34,826 nt of DNA. Origin: Desulfobacterales bacterium (GTDB lineage: Bacteria; Desulfobacterota; Desulfobacteria; Desulfobacterales; RPRI01). The stretch is taken from contig JAGVOC010000281.1 of the NCBI GenBank assembly GCA_020052975.1, forward strand, positions 1 to 34,826, read 5' to 3'. A model generated the notes under the pieces. It saw nothing but the letters and a program-made list of their open reading frames with translations. It had not been told where the DNA came from and did no database searches. A program made the translations under genes and the position numbers. Numbering within the stretch: the stretch's first letter is position 1; every line of letters begins with the position of its first letter. Shown one piece after another: positions 15,418 through 24,156 of the stretch.

Positions 15418-16677
15418 ATGAATGGTTCATCGAATTGGGATTGGGATACTAAAGAGAAATTAGTAGCAGATATCGATGGGTGGAGGAAAAAATATTACGC
15501 TATCCGCGACCTTGTTCCCAGTGATGACGGCGAGAAATTAGCTACTATAGTGAAAAATGAAGAGAGAAGATTTACTCCCGGCGTGAATGGAGAGACGTGG
15601 GAAGAAACCTTTGAACGGGTTTACTCGTTAAAGTTCACTCCGGATGGTCAATTAGTATCACTTGTGTTCAGAGACTATGAATGGGCAGTTGCAGTCGACC
15701 ATGAGATGTGGGAAGAAAAATTCGATTACCTGTGGAACCTTACGATAAGCCCTGATGGGAAAAGCATCGCAGTCAATACGAGAACAGGCGAGATGACGAG
15801 CGGAGTTTGTATGAACGGGAAAGCATGGGAAAACACTTTCCCCGAGGCAAGAGATCTTACACTAAGTCCCGATGGAAAAAGGACTGCATCACATGTACAG
15901 GTAAATCCGCGTGCCGAACTGGATATCCTCGGATTCCTTAAGAAAAATTGGACAGCTGCAGTGGATGGAACCGCTTGGGATACCACCTTCTTAACTCTCT
16001 GGGGGTCTGTCTTCAGTGATGACAGCAATCATGTTTCAGCTGTAGGAATGACAGACCTTTCTCAATATACGATTGTAGTGGATGGCACTCCGTGGGAGCA
16101 GGTATTCGGCACTGTGTGGGAGCCGATCTTCAAGCCTGGAAGTATTGATGTAGTTGCCCCTGTACAGACACCCAAGGGATGGACTCTTGCAATGAACGGG
16201 AAACCGATATGGAATTATTTTTCACAGGTATGGAAGCAGAAATATGGTCCTGATGGCCGGAGACTGGCTGCTGTTGTTGCAGTAGACGTTGGGAAATGGA
16301 CAGTAGCAGTTGAAGGTTCTCCGTGGAATTCCGTATACAACCAGCTTGTATTATCCCCAATATTCAGCCCTGACGGGAATAAGGTAGCGGCTGTGGTAAA
16401 AAACAATAACAAATGGACAGTCTCTGTAGATGGGACAGTGTGGTCTGAAACCTTTGATAATATATGGGATCCGGTTTTTAGTCCCGATGGCGATAATCTG
16501 ATAGCAAAGGCTGAGAAGAACGGAAGATATTTCATCACTGTGAACGGAAAAATCGGGAAGAAAGATTATGAGAGGCTCTGGAACCCTGTTTTCAGTTCTG
16601 ACGGGACAAAAATTCTGGTGCGGGCTCTGGATAAAGGAAAATATTACCGCAGGATAGTGTCTGTAAACGAAATCTAA
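15418..16677 (+). CDS. TmcD-like tryptophan-rich beta-propeller protein of the Hmc/Tmc complex
   Basis: 419 residues made of about eight repeats of roughly 45-50 residues. Each has a W-x-V/A-x-V-D/N-G-x-x-W strand, then F-x-x-x-W/L, then a FSPDG or SPDGK turn (for example NLTISPDGKSIAV and WDPVFSPDGDNLIA). This is the pattern of TmcD-type Trp-rich subunits and of WD40/TolB-like propellers. No signal peptide is seen, so it is probably cytoplasmic. It is the first gene of the operon, 22 bases before hmcE. In Desulfovibrio the TmcD subunit belongs to the Tmc transmembrane redox complex; here a TmcD-like subunit is joined to an Hmc-type set. Its role (scaffold on the cytoplasmic face) is inferred. 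Confidence 0.7.
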   Translation: MNGSSNWDWDTKEKLVADIDGWRKKYYAIRDLVPSDDGEKLATIVKNEERRFTPGVNGETWEETFERVYSLKFTPDGQLVSLVFRDYEWAVAVDHEMWEEKFDYLWNLTISPDGKSIAVNTRTGEMTSGVCMNGKAWENTFPEARDLTLSPDGKRTASHVQVNPRAELDILGFLKKNWTAAVDGTAWDTTFLTLWGSVFSDDSNHVSAVGMTDLSQYTIVVDGTPWEQVFGTVWEPIFKPGSIDVVAPVQTPKGWTLAMNGKPIWNYFSQVWKQKYGPDGRRLAAVVAVDVGKWTVAVEGSPWNSVYNQLVLSPIFSPDGNKVAAVVKNNNKWTVSVDGTVWSETFDNIWDPVFSPDGDNLIAKAEKNGRYFITVNGKIGKKDYERLWNPVFSSDGTKILVRALDKGKYYRRIVSVNEI

Positions 16678-16699
16678 ACTTTATAGATAGAGAGGGAAT

Positions 16700-17374
16700 A
16701 TGGAATTATTAGGGAGTACGACACTATACAACATTCTAAGGGGACCTCTCGTGTGGGTAGCATTTCTTGTTTTTATCGGGGGGAGCAGTTACAGGGTCTA
16801 TCAATTGCTGGATATGGCAAAAAAAGAGAAGGTGATTTTTCCCTTCATAAGCCTGAAAGCCACTTTGAAATCTATTTTTCACTGGGTTATCCCTTTTGCT
16901 TCAAGGAACTGGCGATTAAGACCTGTGATGACTGTAGTAACCTTTCTTTTCCATATATGTCTTGTTTTTACTCCTATCTTTTTACTTTCACACAATATCC
17001 TTTGGCGTGAGTCCTGGGGGATAACATGGTGGAGTTTGCCTGAAAATATTGCAGATATTATGACCTTGGTAGTCATTTTTACCTGTATTTTCTTTCTTCT
17101 CAGGAGGGTTTTTACTCCCGAGGTCAAATTTGTAACATTTCCCTCAGATTACCTAATCCTTGCCATTTCTTTTTTGCCATTTTTTACCGGGTTCCTGGCA
17201 TATCACCAGTGGGTTCTTCCGCATAAGGCCATGGTGAATCTTCACATCCTTTTTGGAGAAATCATGTTGATAGCAATTCCCTTCACCAGATTAGGTCATA
17301 TGTTCTATTTCTTTTTAACAAGGTCATGGATGGGTTCTAATTTTGGTGCCCTCTGGCATACAAGAGACTGGTAA
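16700..17374 (+). CDS. hmcE: HmcE-like membrane cytochrome b subunit (NarI/DsrM type)
   Basis: 224 residues, close to the size of Desulfovibrio HmcE and much shorter than DsrM. There are about five membrane helices (near 14-30, 78-100, 115-138, 148-170 and 183-205). Histidines inside or next to helices (FHICLVF near 83, HNILW near 96, YHQW near 167, NLHILFGE near 180, LGHMFYF near 197) are positioned like haem b ligands of NarI-type subunits. It should anchor HmcF in the membrane and carry electrons between the periplasmic cytochrome and the cytoplasmic Fe-S subunit. The ribosome binding site is AGAGAGGG. Confidence 0.8.
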   Translation: MELLGSTTLYNILRGPLVWVAFLVFIGGSSYRVYQLLDMAKKEKVIFPFISLKATLKSIFHWVIPFASRNWRLRPVMTVVTFLFHICLVFTPIFLLSHNILWRESWGITWWSLPENIADIMTLVVIFTCIFFLLRRVFTPEVKFVTFPSDYLILAISFLPFFTGFLAYHQWVLPHKAMVNLHILFGEIMLIAIPFTRLGHMFYFFLTRSWMGSNFGALWHTRDW

Positions 17375-17403
17375 AGGTTTTTTTGAGATAGAGGAGGATA
17401 AGA

Positions 17404-18795
17404 ATGGCAGTAAAGAACGCATCAAAGGAAGCGGTGAAAGAAAAGGTTGTCAGCAGGGAATTTAAGGAATATGTACGAGACGTCATTCCCGATAAAGGCC
17501 TTGACGAAACAATAGCAAGGCTTACCCCGGAAAAGATAGAGAAGACGATAAAAGCGGTTATCGGGGGACGTTCTTCAAGGATAAAAGCGGTGATGAACAC
17601 CTGTATCCACTGTGGACTTTGCGCTGAGGCATGCCAGTGGTATCTCTCCTATGATAAAGACCCGACGTATGCACCGGTTGCGAAAATGAGGATGACCATA
17701 TGGGAGATGATAAAGCGAGATGGAAAAGTTGATGCAGAATTCATTAAGCAGTGCGCACGGATAGTCTTTACGGAGTGCAACATCTGCCATCGTTGCAGCA
17801 TGTACTGCCCGTATGGATTGGATATCACATTTATCATCGGAATGGTTCGTCGCATCTGTTATTTACTCGGGGTAATACCCCAGCGCCAGTTTGACCAGGC
17901 TGAAGCCCATATCGCTACGTTGAACCAGGTCTGGCTTTCCCAGAATGACTGGCTTGACGCCGTTCAATGGATAGAAGAGGAGATAAGCGCGGATTATAGA
18001 GATCTTCGCATCCCTATTGATAACGAGGAAGCAGAGGTTATGTTTTTGCCTCTTGGCGCTGAGCCAAAGACAGGGACGTACCACTTGGAGCGCACAGCAA
18101 AGATAATGCTTGTTGCGGGAGTAAAATGGACGGTTCCCGGCAAGGATGTATGGGACTGCAGCAGCATGTCCATGTTTGTCCGTGATATGGTAACTATGCA
18201 GAGGATTGTGCGCGGGCTGTATGAGAATGCGGCCCGGCTGCGAATTAAAACAATGATGTTGACTGAGTGAGGGCACCCTCGTTTTGCCACAAGTTTTGTG
18301 GCACCGCCGATGCTGGGATACAAAGAACTCCCATTTGAAGTGAAGCAGACGGGTGAGGTTTACTATGACCTCCTCAAGAGCGGGAGGATAAAGATCGATC
18401 CAAGTAAAAAGATTAAAGTGCCTGTCACACTCCAGGACCCGTGTAATATCATACGAAGGGCAGGTGCAGCCGAGAAATTCAGATATATTGTAAATGCAAC
18501 TTGTGAGAATTTCACAGAAATGACCCCGAACCGTGAGCATAACTATTGTTGTAATGCCGGTGGTGGACTTGCTGCTTTGTCCAATTGGGCTTCTCACAAG
18601 GCCAGGGGAAACAGGGTAAAGGCAGAACAGATAAAGGCAACCGGCGCAAAGATTGTCATTACCCCGTGCCATAACTGCAGTACTGGGATAAAAGACGTAA
18701 TCAAGATATGGGAACTGGGGTTAAAGAACATGTTTTTTGATGAACTGTTGGTTAATACCATGGAAATTCCTGAGAAATTTAAAGTAAAGAAATAA
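17404..18795 (+). CDS. hmcF: HmcF-like HdrD/DsrK-type Fe-S subunit with in-frame TGA read as selenocysteine
   Basis: Read through TGA 18268-18270, this is one gene of 463 residues, matching the usual length of HmcF. Two 4Fe-4S motifs are at C67/C70/C73/C77 (CIHCGLCAEAC) and C125/C128/C131/C135 (CNICHRCSMYC). The C-terminal CCG cluster domain has C347 (DPCN), C382-C383 (NYCC) and C422/C425 (CHNC). The TGA is residue 289, giving LTE-U-GHPRFATS, where HdrD, DsrK and HmcF relatives carry Cys in (S/T)ECGH. The frame continues without shift into VAPPMLGYKELPFEVK, and a hairpin follows the TGA. The cytoplasmic subunit should oxidise or reduce a thiol/disulfide-type partner at this cluster. Start: GAGGAG 7 bases upstream. 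A plain nonsense mutation is the alternative. Confidence 0.85.
18268..18303 (+). promoter_or_regulatory. Candidate bacterial SECIS element in hmcF
   Basis: TGA is at 18268-18270. After 14 bases comes a perfect 8-bp stem, TGCCACAA (18285-18292) with TTGTGGCA (18296-18303), closed by a GTT loop whose first base is G. The loop starts 22 bases after the TGA, within the spacing known for bacterial SECIS hairpins, which lie in the coding sequence just after the UGA and are bound by SelB. The hairpin is visible; SelB recognition is inferred. Confidence 0.75.
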
Positions 18796-18816
18796 ACCGG
18801 GAAGGATGAGAACATT

Positions 18817-20493
18817 ATGAAAAAAGGGTTGATTGTTTTTATTGTTGGACTTGGCTATCTCATCTTGCTCATCTACGGTATCGGCAGTATCTATTCCGTA
18901 GAAACTCCTCTTGAGGTGAAAAAACCTGTTCAGAAGATCCCCGTTCAAAACTTGGAGGATAAGATATCTATTGCGCATACAGATATTTTCGGATCACTGG
19001 AACGCCCTCAGGTAATTTTTGACCACAAGAAACATGTCGAGGCTCTGGTTAAGGACGGCAAAAAGGAATGGGGAACCTGTGATTCCTGTCATCCGTGGAA
19101 TGAAGACAAAACGCTCATGTCTTTTACCTTCCCCAAGAAGGTTGCAAAAAAAGATAAAGATTCCTATATGCATGCTTACCACGACGAATGTATGAATTGT
19201 CATAAAGAAATGAGTTCTCAGAAAAAGAAGAGCGGCCCGGTGGTTTGTGGCGAGTGCCATTCTGAAAAGCTTGCCCTCCTGCACTATAAATATCCGGTAG
19301 CCGAATTCGATTATGCCCACCATGAGAACCATGATAAAAAACTGAAAGAAAAGAATATTGAGGAAAGCTGTTCCTACTGCCATCACATCTATAACGAGGA
19401 ACTTGTCTATGAAAAAGGGAAGGAATGGTCATGTTATTACTGCCACGAGACAGGCAGAAAGACAGGACCGGTTCTTGCAACCGAGACAGGAATTATTGGT
19501 AAAAAAGGCCTTGGTTTGGAAAAAGTCTCCCACATGCGCTGCCTGAACTGCCACCTTTACTTTAAAAAGCAGGAAGTGGGAAAGATCAGGGCAAAGGACG
19601 AAAAAGAGGCACCCCTTGCATGTGTAGAGTGCCATACGGGCAAATATAAGACGGTTGCCGAACTGGAAAAGGTTCCACGCCCCGACAGCGGACAGTCTGA
19701 AAAGGCATTTATAGAAATCGAAAAATCCAGGATGAAGGGCGTGCCATTTGACCATAAGGCGCATCAAACCCAATCCAAAACTTGCAGAGGTTGCCATCAT
19801 GAAACACTGAATGCGTGCAAGGAATGTCATACACTCATCGGAAGTCCGGACGGGGGCAATGTGAATCTCGCCGGCGCCTACCATGATATTACTTCTGAGA
19901 GAAGCTGTTCAGGATGTCATGTTGTCAAAAAATCTGACAAAAACTGTAATGGGTGTCATCATGCAATTATGCCTGTTGATGCACAGACAAGAGGACCCAA
20001 AAAGGCAATCTGCGCACTCTGCCATTCCGGAAAGCGCGAACTCCTTCCCTCAACAAAGCTTTCTGTGAAAGGTCTCGATACAGAAAAGGTTAAGAAGGAG
20101 GTAGAAGTAAAGATTCTTGAGAGGGAATACGAGCCTTCAAAATTCCCTCATATGAAGATTATCGAGAAAATGACACAGATCTCGAATGATGACAAATTGG
20201 CTTCCTATTTCCACAGGGATCTCCAGACGCTCTGTGAAGGATGCCACCACCAAAGCAAGGCTGAAGCAGAAGTTAAGAAAGACGAACCGCCCTATTGCAG
20301 GAACTGCCATTCCGTGGCTTTTGATCCTCAGCGACTGAACAGGCCGAGATTACTTGCCGCATATCATCGTCAGTGCATAAAGTGTCACGAGAAGATGGAA
20401 CTTGAGAAGCCGAAGGAATGCAAGGAATGTCATAAGGAAAAAGAAGTACGACCGAAAGATATTCTTTCAAAACCAGCGGAAGCAAGCCGGTAG
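18817..20493 (+). CDS. hmcA: HmcA-like 16-haem periplasmic cytochrome c
   Basis: 558 residues with exactly 16 CxxCH haem motifs, from CDSCH near residue 89 to CKECH near 540. This is the haem count of Desulfovibrio HmcA. The N terminus MKKGLIVFIVGLGYLILLIYG is an export signal or membrane anchor, so the body is periplasmic. Several motifs are CxxCHH or lie near spaced His, as in class III cytochrome c repeats with bis-His haems. It should collect electrons from periplasmic hydrogenase or formate dehydrogenase via small cytochromes and pass them to the membrane subunits. It lies 21 bases after hmcF; in Desulfovibrio hmcA is first, so the order is rearranged. Confidence 0.88.
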   Translation: MKKGLIVFIVGLGYLILLIYGIGSIYSVETPLEVKKPVQKIPVQNLEDKISIAHTDIFGSLERPQVIFDHKKHVEALVKDGKKEWGTCDSCHPWNEDKTLMSFTFPKKVAKKDKDSYMHAYHDECMNCHKEMSSQKKKSGPVVCGECHSEKLALLHYKYPVAEFDYAHHENHDKKLKEKNIEESCSYCHHIYNEELVYEKGKEWSCYYCHETGRKTGPVLATETGIIGKKGLGLEKVSHMRCLNCHLYFKKQEVGKIRAKDEKEAPLACVECHTGKYKTVAELEKVPRPDSGQSEKAFIEIEKSRMKGVPFDHKAHQTQSKTCRGCHHETLNACKECHTLIGSPDGGNVNLAGAYHDITSERSCSGCHVVKKSDKNCNGCHHAIMPVDAQTRGPKKAICALCHSGKRELLPSTKLSVKGLDTEKVKKEVEVKILEREYEPSKFPHMKIIEKMTQISNDDKLASYFHRDLQTLCEGCHHQSKAEAEVKKDEPPYCRNCHSVAFDPQRLNRPRLLAAYHRQCIKCHEKMELEKPKECKECHKEKEVRPKDILSKPAEASR

Positions 20494-20508
20494 AAAGAGG
20501 AGGATTGG

Positions 20509-20622
20509 ATGTATATCTTTGAACAACTATTTTCCCATCACGGATATGAATATGCGGTAGCTGTGCTGGCGATGTTTGTTTTTATAATTTTCTATGCTAT
20601 TCTCATTTCGGAAAGGAAATAA
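20509..20622 (+). CDS. hmcD: HmcD-like single-helix membrane peptide
   Basis: 37 residues, MYIFEQLFSHHGYEYAVAVL then one hydrophobic helix (AMFVFIIFYAILI) ending SERK. It has a perfect AGGAGG 5 bases before the ATG. It lies 15 bases after the cytochrome gene and 19 bases before the hmcB ATG. Its size, single helix and position match HmcD (47 residues in Desulfovibrio), the small membrane subunit of unknown role. The paired His in SHHG could contact a haem. Confidence 0.65.
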   Translation: MYIFEQLFSHHGYEYAVAVLAMFVFIIFYAILISERK

Positions 20623-20641
20623 ACTGCATGGAGGCAAACGC

Positions 20642-21676
20642 ATGAGTATGAACAGAAGAGAATTCCTGAAACGATCGTTAACCATAGCAGGTACTTCGCT
20701 GCTGAGTGGTGGAGCTATTGCCCATGCTGCAAATACCCCTGACCCTTCTATTTATTCAACCGGCAACACGGCCAATGAGAGAAACTGGAAAATATGGGTC
20801 GAAAAAGAAAAGTCCGGGACCATCCTTCCTGTCCAATACGGAGTCCTTGTCGATACTACCCTCTGTATCGGGTGCCGGAGATGTGAGTGGGCATGCAATG
20901 AGTGGAATAACAATCCGAACAGGCCGGTAAAAGAGTTTGAAGCGTCGGTGAACCAGCAAAAATCCGTCTTTGATGCCGTGCGGAGAATGCATGCCGGGAA
21001 TTTTACCGTAGTGAACCGATACAGGAGTTCCAAAGACGGGAAACCCATATATGTGAAAAGGCAATGCATGCATTGCGATGATCCGGGGTGTTTATCCTCC
21101 TGTTTTGTCGACGCATACAGGAAAGCAAAAAATGGTCCTGTTATGCACAATGCGAGCGTCTGTATCGGATGCCGGTACTGTATGGTGGCCTGTCCTTTTG
21201 ATGTGCCTGCCTACGAGTACTATGCGCCCCTGAACCCGCAGATTACAAAATGTACGTTCTGCTTCGACAGAATCTCGCAGGGCAGTGTGCCTGCCTGTGT
21301 CGAGATCTGTCCTGCCGGAGTACTGACGTTCGGTACCAGGGAAGAACTCATGAAAATTGCCTATGAAAGAATAGGAAACAGCCCTGAGAAATACATCGAC
21401 CATGTATACGGAGAGCATGAAGTGGGAGGCACGAGCTGGCTTTATCTCTCTTCAGTGCCTTTTCATGAAATAGGGCTCAGAACAGATATCGGAAAAACAC
21501 CCGTACCGAAACTGACCAAGGGGTATCTCCTCGGGGTGAAAATGTTCGAAATAGTCGGTGCCTGGCCTCTTGTTTTCGGGGCCTATTATGCAATATCAAA
21601 GGCCCGCAAGAAGGCTCATGCGGGACATGAAACATCTGCAGAGACGGAAGGAGAAGGCCATGGCGGAAAGCACTAA
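20642..21676 (+). CDS. hmcB: HmcB/DsrO-like periplasmic four-cluster ferredoxin subunit
   Basis: 344 residues from ATG 20642 (GGAGG 7 bases upstream); a farther upstream in-frame ATG would put extra residues before the Tat signal. The N terminus MSMNRREFLKRSLTIAGTSL is a twin-arginine signal (RREFLK), so the protein is exported folded with its clusters. Four 4Fe-4S motif groups are visible: CIGCRRCEWAC, CMHCDDPGCLSSC, CIGCRYCMVAC, and CTFCFDRI with CVEIC. A C-terminal hydrophobic helix (VGAWPLVFGAYYAI) may anchor it. It passes electrons between the multihaem cytochrome and the NrfD-type subunit, whose gene overlaps its 3' end by 17 bases. Confidence 0.88.
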   Translation: MSMNRREFLKRSLTIAGTSLLSGGAIAHAANTPDPSIYSTGNTANERNWKIWVEKEKSGTILPVQYGVLVDTTLCIGCRRCEWACNEWNNNPNRPVKEFEASVNQQKSVFDAVRRMHAGNFTVVNRYRSSKDGKPIYVKRQCMHCDDPGCLSSCFVDAYRKAKNGPVMHNASVCIGCRYCMVACPFDVPAYEYYAPLNPQITKCTFCFDRISQGSVPACVEICPAGVLTFGTREELMKIAYERIGNSPEKYIDHVYGEHEVGGTSWLYLSSVPFHEIGLRTDIGKTPVPKLTKGYLLGVKMFEIVGAWPLVFGAYYAISKARKKAHAGHETSAETEGEGHGGKH

Positions 21677-22874
21677 TTCCTGGTTCAGAGAAAAAATACT
21701 CCTCGGGAAATCCAACAGAGATTACATCGCAGGTCTTGCCACGCCCGGGAACTTCATATTGGCTACTATTGCAGTCTATGGCATAATTGTCATGATTTAT
21801 CGGCTCTTTTTTGGTCTCGGGCCGGCGACCAATCTGAACGATAACTACCCATGGGGTTTCTGGATCGGCTTCGACATCCTTGTCGGCATCGCATTGGCGG
21901 CTCCCGGCCTCACTCTGGGAACAGCGGTGCATCTCTTCGGCATGAAGGACTATCACCATTTTGTGCGCCCGGCGATCCTTTCAAGCCTTCTCGGCTATGT
22001 TTTTGCGGTTTTTGCGCTTCTGTTTGACCTTGGTCGTTATTACCGCATTCCTTATCTTCTGGTATGGTCGTGGGGATTTTCATCCGTTCTTTTCCTGATC
22101 GGCTGGCATTTCTTCCTCTACATAAACATCTGTATCATAGAATGGAGCCCGGCCCTCTTTGAATGGCTGAATCTCAGGAAACTCCGGGAATTCGCAAACA
22201 GAATGGCGATCTGGGCAACCATTTTTGGTGTTATCATAGCCGGTGGACATCAATCCGCACTCGGTGGGTTATATCTCATCGCTCCTGCAAAACTCCACCC
22301 CCTCTGGTATTCCATGTTCCTGCCTGTATTCTTCCTTCTTTCTGCTATATTTGCAGGCATTGCCATGGTGATTGTAGAAAGTACCATTACCCATGGCGTG
22401 TTCAAAGGGCAGCTGAAAAATTTCAGTCAGGCCGACTTTGACAGACGCACTATCGGTCTCGGTATAGGTGCAGCAGCAGCTTTATTCATTTACTTTATTT
22501 TGAAAATATTCGATCTGGCTCACTCGGATAACTGGGCATATCTGAATACGTTCTATGGGTTCTGGTATCTGGTTGAGGTAATCGGATTTGTTCTCCTGCC
22601 GGCGATGCTCTTTACCTCGGGGGCAAGAAACCGGAATGCACAGCTCATACGGCTTACAGGGTTTTTAACGGTGTTCGGTGTGATATTGAACCGTCTTAAT
22701 GTATCGATTTTTGCATATAACTGGCAGCTTCCCGCGTCAATGAAATATTTTCCAAAATGGATGGAACTTTCACTCTCTTTCGGGGTTGTTGCCATGCTTA
22801 TCCTCGCGTACAAATTTATTGTAAACCGGATGGCGATCATGCAAGATCACCCTGATTACGAATCAGGGCATTAA
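21660..22874 (+). CDS. hmcC: HmcC/NrfD-type membrane quinone-interacting subunit
   Basis: 404 residues from ATG 21660 (AAGGAG 6 bases upstream, inside the hmcB tail). About ten hydrophobic segments span the protein. The early PWGFWIGFDILVGIALAAPG stretch and the later segments are typical of the NrfD/PsrC/DsrP family, which carries quinone binding and often proton movement on the periplasmic side. There are no haem or cluster motifs, as expected. It is the last gene of the operon and is followed by a strong terminator. Confidence 0.88.
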   Translation: MAESTNSWFREKILLGKSNRDYIAGLATPGNFILATIAVYGIIVMIYRLFFGLGPATNLNDNYPWGFWIGFDILVGIALAAPGLTLGTAVHLFGMKDYHHFVRPAILSSLLGYVFAVFALLFDLGRYYRIPYLLVWSWGFSSVLFLIGWHFFLYINICIIEWSPALFEWLNLRKLREFANRMAIWATIFGVIIAGGHQSALGGLYLIAPAKLHPLWYSMFLPVFFLLSAIFAGIAMVIVESTITHGVFKGQLKNFSQADFDRRTIGLGIGAAAALFIYFILKIFDLAHSDNWAYLNTFYGFWYLVEVIGFVLLPAMLFTSGARNRNAQLIRLTGFLTVFGVILNRLNVSIFAYNWQLPASMKYFPKWMELSLSFGVVAMLILAYKFIVNRMAIMQDHPDYESGH

Positions 22875-22904
22875 GAGACAGGGGAAACGCATCTGAAAAA
22901 AAGA

Positions 22905-22945
22905 GTGCCCATTTCCCTCAGGGGAATGGGCACATTTTGTTTTTG
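22905..22945 (+). terminator. Rho-independent terminator of the hmc-like operon
   Basis: A 13-bp stem GTGCCCATTTCCC (22905-22917) pairs with GGGGAATGGGCAC (22921-22933), with one G-T pair and a 3-base loop. It is followed by ATTTTGTTTTT. It lies 30 bases after the hmcC stop. Confidence 0.9.
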
Positions 22946-23027
22946 CAATCTGTCCATGGCGGATCACCACAAGGAGCCCCTTCGTACGAAGATGCACTCC
23001 CAGGCAGGTTGAGGAAATATCCTCTCT

Positions 23028-23525
23028 TTACTTGCCTTCTTCCATAATTTTTCTGATATGGTCCTGGAGACAGGAGAGCGCTTCCGTGATGGTATCCCGC
23101 GAAATTCTTGGAATGGTATTTATCAAATTTTTAATTTCTGCTTCATCTTTTCCGACTGCCTTGCTGATATAAAACGTATCTATCTTGTTGTCTGTGAGCA
23201 GACAACCGCATCCTCCTGCAGAACCCAGGAAGTCTCCGTTCATAAAAATCGGCACGAGAAATTTTGAAAACCCCGCTTCACATTCGTCGATAACAGGCTT
23301 CCTGTTCTCCCGCAGTTTTTTTGAAAAATTCTGCTGAGAAGTAGCACATATTACACGGGATTCGCCGGCCTTAATTAAAGGACATACCTCATTCGCCCAT
23401 CCTACAGGAGAGTGAATAACCTGATTGTCTTTATTATAGATACAACTGTTAAACCCAAACCTTTTATGGAAATCTTCAGCCAATTGCCTCCATGATTCGA
23501 CAGGGATTATATCAGTTAGTTCCAT
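23028..23525 (-). CDS. Stand-alone PocR sensory-domain protein
   Basis: 165 residues. A single PocR domain: residues 10-30 read ESWRQLAEDFHKRFGFNSCI, then the Cys-containing VCPLIK, VICATSQQNF and DECEAGFSKFLVPI, and FLGSAGGCGCLL. PocR domains bind small hydrocarbon ligands or metal clusters through conserved Cys, and are usually attached to histidine kinases or HTH regulators. Here no output domain is present, so it must signal through a partner or store a ligand. The ribosome binding site is GGAGGCG. It converges on the hmc operon terminator. Confidence 0.75.
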   Translation of the reverse strand: MELTDIIPVESWRQLAEDFHKRFGFNSCIYNKDNQVIHSPVGWANEVCPLIKAGESRVICATSQQNFSKKLRENRKPVIDECEAGFSKFLVPIFMNGDFLGSAGGCGCLLTDNKIDTFYISKAVGKDEAEIKNLINTIPRISRDTITEALSCLQDHIRKIMEEGK

Positions 23526-23743
23526 TGTTACGCCTCCTGATTATTGAGTTTTTGTATACTATCCGAATCAGCAGGGAAATATCAATACGATTTGTTTTTT
23601 CTCATACGCTGCATGGCATGTATTTGAGGAGAACGCTGATTATGAAGGTGCACGAAAAACAGAACAGCGGTTAATGCAGTAACTGCACGTATTCCTGAAA
23701 CTCCTTTGTGAAGTGTTTTATTAAACGGAAATTCAAATAAATA

Positions 23744-23774
23744 CTGCGCAAAAGGTGATTTTCCTTCTGCGCAG
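23744..23774 (-). terminator. Hairpin after the small secreted protein gene
   Basis: CTGCGCA at 23744-23750 and TGCGCAG at 23768-23774 are perfect inverted arms, extended by AAGG/CCTT inside with one bulge. Read on the minus strand it follows the stop at 23797 and precedes an AT-rich stretch (TATTTATTTG). No clean T-run is seen, so termination is only likely. Confidence 0.5.
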
Positions 23775-23796
23775 TTCTCTGCACGTCGAAGCAAGA

Positions 23797-24156
23797 TTAT
23801 TTGAGAGAAATACTTTTTGCGAGGTTTACTTCGCCTTTTCTGGTATACACGACGGCAACCTTATCACCGGCTTTGATGTCATGAAGGCTCTTTTGTTCGT
23901 CAGCCTTTATGATTTTTGTCTCCTTGGCTGTAACCGCAATAATCTCGACTGTTTTATCCTTAAATTTCTTTGTAACCGCAATAGTACCGGCGCCTTCATT
24001 AATCGCTTTTACCGTGCCTGTGATCTGCGATGCTTTTGATGCCTGCTGAAGCTTGAAATCAGGTGATGCTGTCTTTTGATTTTCAAACGCATAAGAAGCT
24101 GTGATGAGACAAAATGCAAAAGAAAAAGACAACAGAACCAGTATGCATTTTTTCAT
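23797..24156 (-). CDS. Small secreted protein, DUF5666-like
   Basis: 119 residues from ATG 24156, with AGGAGG 8 bases upstream; an in-frame GTG three codons earlier lies within the ribosome binding site and is not used. Residues 1-23 (MKKCILVLLSFSFAF..) form a signal peptide cut after SYA. The mature part has ITGTVKAINEGAGTIAV, then ETKIIKADEQKSLHDIKAGD and KVAVVYTRKGE, a small beta-barrel pattern like DUF5666 domains. The function is unknown; it probably resides in the periplasm. Confidence 0.7.
   Translation of the reverse strand: MKKCILVLLSFSFAFCLITASYAFENQKTASPDFKLQQASKASQITGTVKAINEGAGTIAVTKKFKDKTVEIIAVTAKETKIIKADEQKSLHDIKAGDKVAVVYTRKGEVNLAKSISLK

Noticed and set aside
17404..18795. Two separate genes, an N-terminal ferredoxin-like protein and a C-terminal CCG protein, in place of hmcF
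   Set aside because: There is no ribosome binding site for the second piece. The join is in frame across TGA, and the total length equals HmcF. The split copy would lack the ECGH region.
16700..22874. DsrMKJOP complex
   Set aside because: The M-like subunit is only 224 residues, the cytochrome has 16 haems rather than the three of DsrJ, and a HmcD-like peptide is present. All fit Hmc better.
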